This document shows positions 53,626 to 62,830 of a stretch of 64,000 nt of DNA, one piece after another. The notes beneath the pieces were generated by a model. That model saw nothing but the letters and a program-made list of their open reading frames with translations. It was not told the origin of the DNA and made no database searches. The stretch spans positions 2,255,501 to 2,319,500 of the forward strand of contig NZ_CP043639.1 of NCBI RefSeq assembly GCF_014217605.1. Reading direction: 5' to 3'. Positions within the stretch are counted from its first letter, which is position 1. Each line of letters opens with the position of its first letter. Both the position numbers and the translations under genes were made by a program. Source of the DNA: Sphingomonas sp. NBWT7 (GTDB taxonomy: Bacteria; Pseudomonadota; Alphaproteobacteria; Sphingomonadales; Sphingomonadaceae).

Positions 53626-54717
53626 TCAGGCGGTGGCGTCCGGGAGCGGCGCCACGCCGTAGCGCAATAGGTCAGTCGCCGGCCGTTTGAACGCCGCGCG
53701 ACGCTCTAGGTCCGCGATCAGTTCGTCCGGGATCGCACCATCCTCGCCAATCGCGACCCCGCGCGCGCCATGCGGATCGAGGTCGGCGGCGACCGTATCC
53801 AGCGCCTGCCGCGTCGGCGAACCCGGCGCCTGCTGCTCGGCCTCATGCCCCCAGATCGATCCCAGGTGGCCATGGGGCGTCAGGTTCGGCGCGTACCAAC
53901 CATAGCGTGCGTCCGACAGGAACGCCGCCCACAGGCTGTAGCTGGAGATCGAACAGACGAGGAAGTCGCAGCTTGCCATCGCAAGCAAATCGGAGACATC
54001 GCGATGCTGCTGCCTGCTCGTCAGGTGGCATGGCACCGCCTGGGTCAGCGGCGCTAGCTCCTCCTCGGTCGCATCGGAAATGGCGATGAAGCTGACGCAG
54101 TTGCCCAACGCGCGGGCGAGATTGACTGCCAACTGCACATACCAATCGAGCGGGATCTGGACGTTAAAGCGCCCGCGATAGCTTTCCTGCGCTCCCAGCC
54201 CGCCGAAATCACCGCGCCGGACGTGAAAACCGATCCTTAGCCTGTCGGAGCCCACGCGCCGGTCGAGCTCGAACAGATTGGCGAGCGTCCCCCGGGCGCC
54301 GAGTAGAGTCGCCCGCAGAAAGTCCCGCGCTGGCGTAAGTTGGTCGTAGCCGCCCCCCATGCCGTGCAGCCCGAGCACAAAAGGCCCCCGCCGCGGTAGG
54401 CCATGCTCCGCCGCGAAGCCGCGCAGCGCCGGCTCCAGGTCCCCGCCGTGGCGCACACGCTGTGCATCGTCGAAGCGGAAGAAGGGCAAGGCGGTGCGCA
54501 GCGCGCGGTGGGTCAGCCAGTCACTGCGCGGCGTACCGAAATATCGGCTATAACCGCGCTTATTCAAACCCCAGGCGGGATGCAGCACGCGTGCACCCAG
54601 CATCTGCCCGGCAACAAAGGCTTTTGCCCAGACGATCATCTCGTTGCCGAGCCCGGCGCCGCGCCCGTCGACGAGCGGCATGGCGATTTGGAGCGACCGT
54701 GCTGCACCGTCAGCCAC
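53626..54717 (-). CDS. GT11-like (alpha-1,2-fucosyltransferase family) protein
   Basis: 363 aa from GTG 54717, which overlaps the flippase stop (GTGGCTGA) and so is coupled to it; ATG 54681 is an alternative. The N-terminus has the fucosyltransferase opening MPLVDGRGAGLGNEMIVWAK. The conserved donor-site motif is IGFHVRRGDFGGLG, like the HxRRGDY of GT11 enzymes, and SFIAISDATEEELA and CDFLVCSISSYSLWAAFLS follow. It would use GDP-fucose, which the fcl gene in this locus can provide. The acceptor is unknown. Confidence 0.78.
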   Translation of the reverse strand: MADGAARSLQIAMPLVDGRGAGLGNEMIVWAKAFVAGQMLGARVLHPAWGLNKRGYSRYFGTPRSDWLTHRALRTALPFFRFDDAQRVRHGGDLEPALRGFAAEHGLPRRGPFVLGLHGMGGGYDQLTPARDFLRATLLGARGTLANLFELDRRVGSDRLRIGFHVRRGDFGGLGAQESYRGRFNVQIPLDWYVQLAVNLARALGNCVSFIAISDATEEELAPLTQAVPCHLTSRQQHRDVSDLLAMASCDFLVCSISSYSLWAAFLSDARYGWYAPNLTPHGHLGSIWGHEAEQQAPGSPTRQALDTVAADLDPHGARGVAIGEDGAIPDELIADLERRAAFKRPATDLLRYGVAPLPDATA

Positions 54718-56182
54718 GGCTGAGCCTCTGCCTGATCCACGCATCGCCGCGCTTCGGCAGCAGCAGACTCGAGATGTGGAAAAGGAGATCCCGATCGAGC
54801 ACGAACAGCGCCAGGAAGGCGGCGGTGCCACAGGCGAGCATCTGGGCGACCAGCATGGCTATCGGCGGCACGGTCCCGCCGCTCCACTGCACTGCGCGCG
54901 CCGCCAGAAAGCAGCTCGCACCCGCGCACCAGCCGGGCGACGACCAGCGCACGATCGTGCCGACCGACTCGTTCAGCATGCCCGCGGTCAGCCGCATGTT
55001 CAGTCCCGCATAGAGCAAGCAGGACAGCATCGTTCCGATGGCGACTCCTTCGAGTCCCCAGAAGCTGCCCAGCGGCAGTGCCACGACCAGGCTACCCGTC
55101 GTCGCGGCCTGTATCCGCGCACGCGCGCCGAAGCGGCCAATCGACTCGGCAGACTGCCCGAGCACGCCGCCGAACATCGTGCCCCAGACGGCGACGGCTA
55201 GGAACGGGATGATCGGCGCCGCGCTCATCCACTTCGGCCCCAGCACGACGGCGACGAAGGTCAGGTTCGAACCGGCGAGACCCAGCGCGAGCGGCGTGAT
55301 CAGGCCTGATGCAGCGCGGACCATCAGGTGGACGGCCCCGCGAAACAGCACCGGGTCGCTCGCCACCGACACGAGCGACGACAGCAGCACCCGGTTCACC
55401 GAACCCACCAACAGTTGTACCGGAAAGGTGACGATGTTGTAGACCCGGTTGTAGAGGCCGAGCGGCGCTGGGCCGAGCACCGAACTCACGACCAAGGGTG
55501 CCACCTGCCCGTTCAGCGCTTCTAGGACGGTCGGCTTGGCGACATCCTTCATCAGGCGCGGCAGGGTGCCGAGCCGGCGGAAGCGGGGCCGATACACCCC
55601 CTCCGGCGCCATCATTAGGATCCACGTGCCACTGATTAGGAAGCTGACGCTCTGCGCTGTCGCCAGTGCGAAGCCGCCAAAGCCAAGCCAACCCAAAGCC
55701 GAAGCCGTTAGCAGGTTGCCGCAGATTAGCGCGGTCAGCTCGCTGCCGATCAGAGGACCGAAGCGCAGCTGGCGACGAAGCAAAGCACGGGATGGCGTGG
55801 CCAGGCCGGAGAGCGACTGCCCGGCGAGCACGATGGCCAGCAGCCACAGATCTACCTGCCAGCCGAGCGACCATCGTACCAAAGCGGTGAAGGCAAAGAC
55901 CAGGAGCGCGACAGCTGTCAACCCGCCCGCGACCATCAACCCGCGACCGTGCAGTAAGGTCGCGTCCTGCTCGACCACCATCGCGCGTTCGATCGCGCTA
56001 GACAGGAATTGGACGGACAAGGCGTTGATCGACAAGGCAACGACGAAGAAGCCGTAATCCGCCGGCACCAGCAAACGGGCCAGCACCACCATCGTGATTA
56101 GCTGGATCGCGCCGCCGAGCAGCGTGCCAATCATAGTCGTCCGAACGCCGGTGCGAACACGCGATTGCAGCTGTTCAGTCAT
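54710..56182 (-). CDS. polysaccharide flippase (Wzx/PST type)
   Basis: 490 aa with about twelve to fourteen helices. Family features include the N-terminal amphipathic start then GTLLGGAIQLITMVVLARLL-VPADYGFF, the conserved VPADYG segment, and GLYNRVYNIVTFPVQLLVGS. Such flippases move lipid-linked oligosaccharide across the inner membrane to the Wzy-type polymerase. It shares an 8-nt overlap with the downstream GT11-like gene. Confidence 0.92.
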   Translation of the reverse strand: MTEQLQSRVRTGVRTTMIGTLLGGAIQLITMVVLARLLVPADYGFFVVALSINALSVQFLSSAIERAMVVEQDATLLHGRGLMVAGGLTAVALLVFAFTALVRWSLGWQVDLWLLAIVLAGQSLSGLATPSRALLRRQLRFGPLIGSELTALICGNLLTASALGWLGFGGFALATAQSVSFLISGTWILMMAPEGVYRPRFRRLGTLPRLMKDVAKPTVLEALNGQVAPLVVSSVLGPAPLGLYNRVYNIVTFPVQLLVGSVNRVLLSSLVSVASDPVLFRGAVHLMVRAASGLITPLALGLAGSNLTFVAVVLGPKWMSAAPIIPFLAVAVWGTMFGGVLGQSAESIGRFGARARIQAATTGSLVVALPLGSFWGLEGVAIGTMLSCLLYAGLNMRLTAGMLNESVGTIVRWSSPGWCAGASCFLAARAVQWSGGTVPPIAMLVAQMLACGTAAFLALFVLDRDLLFHISSLLLPKRGDAWIRQRLSRG

Positions 56183-56443
56183 GACGCCCGTGCCGCGCGG
56201 CTGTCCGTTGCTTCATCTCCGTCCCGCCATGTCCGCCGCGTCTCCAGATGCGAGGAAGAAGCGCCCGCGAGCCGGCGAAACCGGCACTCGCGGGTAGAAG
56301 CCATCGTCGCCGCTGTCTAGCCGAACCGCCCTCTTTCAGGCCCGCGCATGCGTGCCTTCCTGTAGAAGATCTAATCGACACCCGCTTGCTCGAGCGGATC
56401 GCGTCCCAACAATTCGAGTGCCGTGCAGTAGTGCGTCCGCGTC

Positions 56444-57652
56444 TCACTTGATGTCGGCTGAACGACTCACGAGGCCTAGCGCCTTTATCGCGTCGGCTCG
56501 GATGAAGCGAGTGGCCGGATCGAAGTTGATGTTGTTCTTGCCAATCCCAAAATTGCACCACGTTAAGCCACGCCGCTCCGCCTCCTGGCGCACCGCCAAG
56601 AGCCAGCGAAGCTGATCCGTGTGGATCGCCTCCGTATCCGGGCTTCGCTCGATGAGGTTGCCCCACTCGCCCATCCAGATCCGCGACAACGGAACGCCGT
56701 TTCGCCGCGCCCAAGGGAGAAGCTTATCTAGATCCGCCGCGACCGACGCGCGCCCCTTCCCGTTGAGCAAATATTCGCGAAGCTCCACCACGGCGCGTGG
56801 GTTCGAAACAGCGGTGCTGGCCGGAGCCATCTTGTGCATCGCCAATAGCGATCTTGCCAGCGCGGGGTTCGGCGGGAACGGCACGTTGTGAAGTTTCTTC
56901 TGCGACTGTTCCACGAACGGCGACGGTTGATAGTAGTGGAAGGACCAGTAGATATTCGGGTCTGGAGCGTAGCTTCTCGCGTCAAGCGCGACCAGCGAGT
57001 CGATCCGGTCGCGGCAGCCCTTAAGAACGAGCGGCAGGGTCGGTGCGACTCGCCGGATGCGAGTCACCATCTCGCGCTGCGCGCCCGCCCAATCGAACGG
57101 TGTCTTGTTGACGAAGCAGGGCGGCTCATTGAGCACCTCCAGTGCCACGCCCTCCTTCTTGGCGGCGAGGTGGCGCGCCAGCACCACCAGCGCCCGCATC
57201 AGCGCCTCGCGCCTGCCCGGGTCGGCCATGATCCCATCCTGGTTAAACGGGGAATCCCCCGAAACCCACGGATGCACGTCCAGCACGACGCCCAAGCCTT
57301 TGGCCTTCGTCCGATCGACTTGCTTGCTCAGCCACGCGGCCGCTCGCTCCAACGCCGCCGCGTCGTCGGTCAACAGTGGTTCCGCCGTGGCCATTAGGCG
57401 GATGTGCCCGAAGCCGGCAGCCCTGATCTGGTCGAGCACGGCCGAGGAAAAGCGCTCCGGCAGCGGCTCGTAAGCGGCCGGCGCGTCAGGTCCTCCGACT
57501 CGTTTAAACGCGACAGCGCCAGAATTCGCAACGCCCTTGCCGTTGCCGAACACCGACGCCGCCGCTCCGGACATCCCGATGGCCGACCAGAGCGCCAGGG
57601 CACCCGCCAGCCAAGCCAAAATTCGACCCTGACGGGGTGGACTGGTTGCCAT
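56444..57652 (-). CDS. secreted glycoside hydrolase family 5 (cellulase-like)
   Basis: 402 aa from ATG 57652 with AGGGAC upstream; the frame goes on to 57817 but the signal peptide (ILAWLAGALALWSAIGMSGA, then AASVFG) fixes the start. The acid/base Glu is in VALEVLNEPPCF at about residue 174 and the nucleophile Glu in IWMGEWGN at about residue 327. Intermediate FGHIRLMATAEPLLT and VVLDVHPW fit the GH5 barrel. A secreted endoglucanase in a polymer locus may trim or control length of the exopolysaccharide; this is inference. Confidence 0.9.
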   Translation of the reverse strand: MATSPPRQGRILAWLAGALALWSAIGMSGAAASVFGNGKGVANSGAVAFKRVGGPDAPAAYEPLPERFSSAVLDQIRAAGFGHIRLMATAEPLLTDDAAALERAAAWLSKQVDRTKAKGLGVVLDVHPWVSGDSPFNQDGIMADPGRREALMRALVVLARHLAAKKEGVALEVLNEPPCFVNKTPFDWAGAQREMVTRIRRVAPTLPLVLKGCRDRIDSLVALDARSYAPDPNIYWSFHYYQPSPFVEQSQKKLHNVPFPPNPALARSLLAMHKMAPASTAVSNPRAVVELREYLLNGKGRASVAADLDKLLPWARRNGVPLSRIWMGEWGNLIERSPDTEAIHTDQLRWLLAVRQEAERRGLTWCNFGIGKNNINFDPATRFIRADAIKALGLVSRSADIK

Positions 57653-57767
57653 GCGACTTGTCCCTTGCGCAGTCCGACGATCAGGTGCCTTTACCCCACT
57701 GGTTAAAGGCTGGCGAGAGATCAGGTCGCTATGTCCCGGATCAGATCGCCGGCAGGTTGGCTGGCAG

Positions 57768-58584
57768 TCAAGCGCCCTTGAGCGAGGTCGAGCGAAACAA
57801 ATAAAGGCGTACCGCAAAGTTCGAAGCCACGATCAGGTCGGTCACGGCCATCCGCACGGGGGTATATCAATCAGCTCGCAGCGTCTGGCTGAACGACACC
57901 AGCAGTACCAGGAACGTGACGGCAGACGCCAACCAATAGCCGGTAATGGCCAGCAACGCGATGCCGAGGAACAGCAAGGATCACCGCGCGGAGGCAAAGC
58001 CCATCATCAGAAGCGAGAAGGTCAGCCAATACCAGAACTCGTTCGCGAGCGTCCCCAGCGGCCAGTTCAAACCCACCGGTTGCGGCAGGAAGTCCTGGAG
58101 AAGCAGGATGCTACCTAAGATTCTGCTACCCGGGTATTCTCATAGGACACGAGGCTGAACCAATGGCCCCACGCGTCGAGCACCAGGTCATCAGCAACAC
58201 CGAGATTATTACCGTGTGGATTGGCGAAACGCGAGCGATCAGATAGGCGCGAACGTCAAAGCGCCGCGCTTCCGTCTGCGTCAGTACCTGATCCCCAACC
58301 AGGAATCCGCTCAGCGCGGGGAAGATGATCACGGCATGGTGAGCGAAGCCGGTGATCAGTGTTCAGCCAAGTTGCACCAGATGAGCGCCGGACGCCTATT
58401 TGCGTGGGGGGACCAGGGCGCGATTGTTGACGTGCGTGACGAGGACCAGCGACGCCTAAATACATTTGGCCGGATTGAAATAGTCCGAGGGAGTCGCTGC
58501 GATCCGCACCTTCGTCGTTGCGTCTGCTCCAGCGTCCATGTGCCCCCAAAGCTGCTTGGAGATCGCATAGCCGAGCCCTGCTAG
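57768..58584 (-). pseudogene. decayed acyltransferase-3 gene
   Basis: Fragments of one integral acyltransferase lie in successive minus-strand frames: YAISKQLWGHMDAGADA ... SDYFNPAKCI-stop, ASLVLVTHVNNRALVPPRK-stop, then ITGFAHHAVIIFPALSGFLV ... RAYLIARVSPIHTVII, then VLDAWGHWFSLVSYENTRVA, then ILLLQDFLPQPVGLNWPLGT and ANEFWYWLTFSLLMM, and a last MAVTDLIVASNFAVRLYLFR. In-frame stops and several frameshifts are present, and an internal stretch seems lost. It was probably an exopolysaccharide O-acyltransferase like those elsewhere in sphingan-type loci. Confidence 0.85.
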
Positions 58585-59829
58585 TCAGACTAATTTAATG
58601 TCGCTGATGGTCATTCCGGTTGATCTTGGTCCGTCCAGTTCAGACAGCAATACGGCGGCGGCAACCGCTTTTGAAAAATGAGCCTCGAAGCGCGTGCGCG
58701 CCGCACGTTCCATCCCTGTCAACAGCTCCCGGTTCTCCAGCAGGGCGATAACCTTGTCGGCGGAAGCCGCGGCATCATCCGGACTTAGGAACATGCCCTC
58801 CACCCCGTCGCGAACGATCTCCGGCATACCGCCCAAGGCGAAGCAAAAGACCGGCCGCCCGTGCGCCAGCGTTTCGATCAGAGTCAACGGCATATTTTCG
58901 AGCAAGGCAGCGTGGATCAACGCGCGGTGACGGCCGATCTCGTCCTGTGCACCGTTCACGCGGCCGCGAAAGTCGATCAGGTCCGCTATGCCGAGCGTCT
59001 CGGCTTCCGCTTCCAGCGCGGCGCGGTCAGGGCCATCGCCGATCAGGGTCAACGTATAGCGATAGCCGTGCTCGACGCAGGCGCTGAGCACCTCCAGCAG
59101 GAAACGCTGGTTCTTGCGCGGCTCGAGCGTGCCGATGGCGATCAGGTCGCGCTGTGCCTCTTCTCGTGACGAGGGTGCGATCTCGTCCTCGGGCCACAGG
59201 CCGAGCATGCTCGACCGGGCGGCGACGTCCGGCCCGTAGCGGCCAAGCACCTCGTGCCGCATGAAGTCCGATACGAACAGGATGCGGTCGGCTGCCACCA
59301 TCGAGCGCCGCTCCCAGGCCTGCGCCGAGCGGTAGAGCGGCCCGCCCACCTGGGTCAGCCCCTTGACCGCTAGTTCCTCCGCCTCAGAGCGGTTGAAGTG
59401 CACGACCGTCACGACGCGGGTCGCGGCACCCTGCCGCTGCTGCCCGGCTGTCGCGCTGCTGATCGAGTCCTGCGCGTAGATCGTCACGGGGCGCCCGCTT
59501 GCGGCCCTCAGCCTGCGCCGCAGCTTTACCCGCAGCGCCCGCGCATAAGCGAGGCGAGCGAGTCGCGTCCGAGTCTCCTTCGTCGCAAGCTTGCCGGCGA
59601 TGCGCTGCGCCACCTTGATCAGCAGCAGCTCCGGCGTTCGTACGCCGTGAGGATGGACGATCTCCACCTCACGTCCCGCTTCCTCGAGGATCCGAACCGC
59701 GGCGCGGATGTGGGTATCGACCCCGGTCGGCCCCAACCCATCGACGCAGGATAGGATCAGGACGCGGCGCGCGATCGCCGCGGTGGCGCTTTCCGGCGCG
59801 CCCCTCATAGCCTCGTTGCCGCTTCTCAC
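58585..59829 (-). CDS. GT4-family glycosyltransferase
   Basis: 414 aa from GTG 59829 with GAGGG 7 nt upstream; ATG 59808 is an alternative. N-domain: RRVLILSCVDGLGPTGVDTH and VTVVHFNRSEAEELA with a ADRILFVSDFMRHEVL acceptor loop. C-domain: DLIAIGTLEPRKNQRFLLEV, TLTLIGDGPDRAALEAEAET and LLENMPLTLIETLAHGRPVF with GGMPEIVRDGVEG. Starts 10 nt after the GDP-fucose synthase stop. Sugar and linkage unknown. Confidence 0.93.
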   Translation of the reverse strand: MRSGNEAMRGAPESATAAIARRVLILSCVDGLGPTGVDTHIRAAVRILEEAGREVEIVHPHGVRTPELLLIKVAQRIAGKLATKETRTRLARLAYARALRVKLRRRLRAASGRPVTIYAQDSISSATAGQQRQGAATRVVTVVHFNRSEAEELAVKGLTQVGGPLYRSAQAWERRSMVAADRILFVSDFMRHEVLGRYGPDVAARSSMLGLWPEDEIAPSSREEAQRDLIAIGTLEPRKNQRFLLEVLSACVEHGYRYTLTLIGDGPDRAALEAEAETLGIADLIDFRGRVNGAQDEIGRHRALIHAALLENMPLTLIETLAHGRPVFCFALGGMPEIVRDGVEGMFLSPDDAAASADKVIALLENRELLTGMERAARTRFEAHFSKAVAAAVLLSELDGPRSTGMTISDIKLV

Positions 59830-59839
59830 CTGCCAGCCC

Positions 59840-60802
59840 TCATGCGACTGCCACGCCGCGCGCTTCCTCGCCCAACTCGAGGAAGAAGCGATAGGCCCCG
59901 GCGATGCCCTCGTGCAGGTCAATCTTCGGCGACCAGCCAAGCGCGCGCAGCTTGCTCGCGTCCATCAGCTTGCGCGGCGTGCCGTCCGGCTTGGTCGTGT
60001 CACACCGCACTTCGCCGTCCAGACCGACCGCCTCCATCACCATCCCCGCGACCTCCCGGATGGTAACGTCTTCGCCATAGCCGATATTAACATGCTCATC
60101 CTCGGAATAGACCTTCATCAGGAACACGCACGCATCGGCCAGGTCGTCGACATGGAGAAACTCGCGCATGGGAGTGCCCGTGCCCCAGATCTCCAGGTTG
60201 CGTTCGCCGCGGAGCTTCGCCTCATGGGCCTTGCGGATCAGCGCTGGCAGCACATGGCTGCCCTTCAGGTCAAAATTGTCGCCCGGCCCATAAAGGTTCG
60301 TCGGCATCGCAGAGATGTAGTCGCGGCCGTGCTGCCGGCGATACGCCTGGGCGAGCTTGATGCCAGCGATCTTCGCGATCGCGTACCATTCGTTGGTCGG
60401 CTCGAGCGGCCCGGTCAGCAGCGAATCCTCCGTGATCGGCTGCGGGGCGAACTTTGGATAGATGCAGGAGGAGCCGAGGAACATCAGCTTCTCGACATCG
60501 AAGCGGTGTGACGCCTCGATGATGTTCGCCTCAATCATGAGGTTGTCGTAGAGGAAGTCGGCCGGATAGGTGTCGTTGGCGAGGATGCCACCCACCTTCG
60601 CCGCGGCCAGGAACACTACGTCCGGCTTCTCCCGCGCGTACCAGGCGCGGACCGCCGCCTGATCCTTCAGGTCGAGCTCGTCGCGCGAGGCGGTCAGCAC
60701 CTTGCAGTCCTCCGACTCGAGCCGCCGCACAAGGGCGGACCCCACCATGCCGCGATGGCCCGCGACGTAGACGCGCTTGCCGGAAAGGTCGTACGTCCAC
60801 AT
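59840..60802 (-). CDS. fcl: GDP-L-fucose synthase
   Basis: 320 aa from ATG 60802; the frame continues upstream only as overlap. The NADPH fold motif is [20 protein letters not shown]. The catalytic Ser is in [12 protein letters not shown] and the Tyr-Lys pair in [13 protein letters not shown] (Tyr near 137, Lys near 141). [10 protein letters not shown] and [17 protein letters not shown] are typical Fcl/WcaG segments. It converts GDP-4-keto-6-deoxymannose to GDP-L-fucose, the donor for the GT11-like enzyme. The partner GDP-mannose dehydratase (gmd) is not in the window. It is 4 nt downstream of the unknown glycosyltransferase-like gene. Confidence 0.95.
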   Translation of the reverse strand: MWTYDLSGKRVYVAGHRGMVGSALVRRLESEDCKVLTASRDELDLKDQAAVRAWYAREKPDVVFLAAAKVGGILANDTYPADFLYDNLMIEANIIEASHRFDVEKLMFLGSSCIYPKFAPQPITEDSLLTGPLEPTNEWYAIAKIAGIKLAQAYRRQHGRDYISAMPTNLYGPGDNFDLKGSHVLPALIRKAHEAKLRGERNLEIWGTGTPMREFLHVDDLADACVFLMKVYSEDEHVNIGYGEDVTIREVAGMVMEAVGLDGEVRCDTTKPDGTPRKLMDASKLRALGWSPKIDLHEGIAGAYRFFLELGEEARGVAVA

Positions 60803-60806
60803 GCCG

Positions 60807-61757
60807 CTAGTTGAACTGGCTGAGCTTGACGGGGTGGACATAAAGCAGCTCCTTGGGGAAATCGTGCAGCAACCTGTCGAGGCTGCGATCGAACGGCTGA
60901 ACAAAGCCGTTGATTGCCGTCGCGCCCCAGAGTTCGCGTCCCTGGAGGGACGGCCCAGGCTGACGGGGCCTAGATCGGATAAAATGTTCGTTGATCGGAA
61001 GTTCGGTCACGACTTTGTCGGCTGCAAGAGAAAGCGCGGTCGGAACGGCGACTTCCGCAAAGCAGTTCAATGCGGCGAAGACGCCGCAATAATGGAGAAA
61101 GCGCTCCCAGGCCGCGGCCGGGACGATGAAGAAGTCAGCGTAGCCAAAGATCAGCGGATAGGATGTCCGATGCCGACGATAGCGGAGCATCGCGCTCCAT
61201 CCGAAAGCGCCCGGAAAAACCCAGAGCGCGTTGCGCCAGTCGCGAATGCCCTTGGGTCGCGGCAGACGGAAGTCCACGCCGAGCTTTTCGAACCGCGACT
61301 GAGCCTCCTCGGCGGATGGCAGCTCCTGACGAAAATCGAAGCCCGAAGCCCGGCTGTCGAGGTTCAACGTCTCGCCGAAAGCACGCCACCATTTGTAGCG
61401 CAAGGTGTCGACGGAGGCGAGCGACTTGATGTACGCCGCATCCGCCGCCAGTCCGAGTTTGTCTAAGAGGTTATGCTCGTTCAATTGCGGGTTGAGGATC
61501 AGATCGTCGGCGATGACGACGTAATGGGTCGTGCCCGGAACCGTGATGCTCGGTCCAGCCTGCGCGATGTGCCCACTAAAGTTCCAACTAGTCTCGTACA
61601 CCCGGGTAACTTGATTGTCGTTCCGCGAGGCGAACGGCATGATGTACTTGCGTGTGGAAAATCGATCCTTGTAGATGCGTTCCAGCTTGTCGATGTTCTT
61701 CTCGAAACGGTGATTGAACAGGAACACAGCGGTGAGTGAGCTTGGCGTTGTGTCCAT
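60807..61757 (-). CDS. probable glycosyltransferase of unrecognised family
   Basis: 316 aa from ATG 61757, overlapping the stop of the STELLO-like gene by 1 nt (TAATG). It begins [21 protein letters not shown] stretch [20 protein letters not shown] looks like a GT-A strand with an acidic metal site, and [20 protein letters not shown] with [20 protein letters not shown] resembles the acceptor side of such folds. Trp-rich segments ([20 protein letters not shown]) follow. No signal peptide or helix. I do not recognise the family. Gene packing between STELLO-like and fucose-synthase genes argues for a role in sugar transfer to the polymer. Confidence 0.6.
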   Translation of the reverse strand: MDTTPSSLTAVFLFNHRFEKNIDKLERIYKDRFSTRKYIMPFASRNDNQVTRVYETSWNFSGHIAQAGPSITVPGTTHYVVIADDLILNPQLNEHNLLDKLGLAADAAYIKSLASVDTLRYKWWRAFGETLNLDSRASGFDFRQELPSAEEAQSRFEKLGVDFRLPRPKGIRDWRNALWVFPGAFGWSAMLRYRRHRTSYPLIFGYADFFIVPAAAWERFLHYCGVFAALNCFAEVAVPTALSLAADKVVTELPINEHFIRSRPRQPGPSLQGRELWGATAINGFVQPFDRSLDRLLHDFPKELLYVHPVKLSQFN

Positions 61758-62758
61758 TACAAGGTCTCGAGATCCGCCAGCCAAGCGTCGAGCAGGGGCA
61801 GCTCGTCGGCGCCGACATGGCCTTCTTCGACCAAGGCGCCGTAGCAGGTCCGCAAGTTGGCCGGTATGGCATCTTCGCCAGGGGCCAGATCGAGCGCCCC
61901 GAGACGCGCGGCGATCGCGCGGTTGCCGTTATAGCCGGAAACCTCGTCCGCGAAGTCCTTCATCAGGCTGTGATCGTTGCGATCCTGCACCACCGTCGCC
62001 TCGCGGAAGAGGATGCTCCATCCATTGGCCCAGGCGATCCGCTGCGCGACGAAGCTCCGCCAAATGTCGGTCATTCGGAAGCTGCAATAGGCCGGCAGGT
62101 ACAGCAGTGGGAACGCTTCACGATAGAAGGCGGTATTCTGGCTGTTGAACGGACACCAGGAACCCTTGCCCAAAGCAACACGCTCGCGCCGCGCAAAGTC
62201 GAACGGCAGCGGCAGGACCAGCCGGTAGATTGCGTCCACGTCAGGGTTTGCGTCCGCCAAGCCTTGCTGGATCGGGATACGCACGCCGCGCGGGGCCGAG
62301 CGCTCAGGAAGTGCGTCGTGGATCGCGTCGAGCGGGAGACCCCGCGGCCAGATCAGGCGATCGTCGAAGTAGCGATAGACGTTCACCCAGCCGCCTTCAT
62401 CGACTGCAGCGATCTCCGCTTCGACCGGCAACGGCCGATAGAATTCGGGCGACGGATGATTGTCGTCGTCGGTTTCGAGGATCAGTTCGGCACCATCGCG
62501 GATCGCCTCCAGGTAACCGATATTCTTGCGTGCATAATGGCGCGTCGGGCAGAGCGCAGGAAGGCGCAGGCCGAGGGCAAGCTGATCGCTCACGGACAGG
62601 AACTTGCACCCGTCCAGTTCGAACGTGTCCGGGCTCTTAGTATCGCCAATCACGTAGAAGCTGGTGCCGCTTTCCATGCAGTCGCTGGCGATTGCGCGCA
62701 TGACTGCGTTCGGAGGTGCAATGGAGGTCAACACCACGGCTGTTTTCTGGGAGTTCAT
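61757..62758 (-). CDS. STELLO/DUF288-like glycosyltransferase
   Basis: 333 aa. The start AVVLTSIAPPNAVMRAIASD, then GTSFYVIGDTKSP, HYARKNIGYLEAIRDGAELI and the acidic metal motif ILETDDDNHPSPEFYRPLP are the hallmarks of DUF288/STELLO proteins, known best from plants where they act in the Golgi on cellulose-synthase assembly. The C-terminal half has FNSQNTAFYREAFPLLYLPA, a nucleotide-sugar-enzyme-like feature. No membrane helix is present. It is followed by the unknown 316-aa gene with a 1-nt overlap. A role in polysaccharide side-chain synthesis is inferred from context. Confidence 0.8.
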   Translation of the reverse strand: MNSQKTAVVLTSIAPPNAVMRAIASDCMESGTSFYVIGDTKSPDTFELDGCKFLSVSDQLALGLRLPALCPTRHYARKNIGYLEAIRDGAELILETDDDNHPSPEFYRPLPVEAEIAAVDEGGWVNVYRYFDDRLIWPRGLPLDAIHDALPERSAPRGVRIPIQQGLADANPDVDAIYRLVLPLPFDFARRERVALGKGSWCPFNSQNTAFYREAFPLLYLPAYCSFRMTDIWRSFVAQRIAWANGWSILFREATVVQDRNDHSLMKDFADEVSGYNGNRAIAARLGALDLAPGEDAIPANLRTCYGALVEEGHVGADELPLLDAWLADLETL

Positions 62759-62830
62759 GGGAAAATTAACCTCGGCAGGATGGTGAAAGCTGATCGTGGT
62801 ACCGGCTGAATGTGCGGCCTGCCGGCTGGA

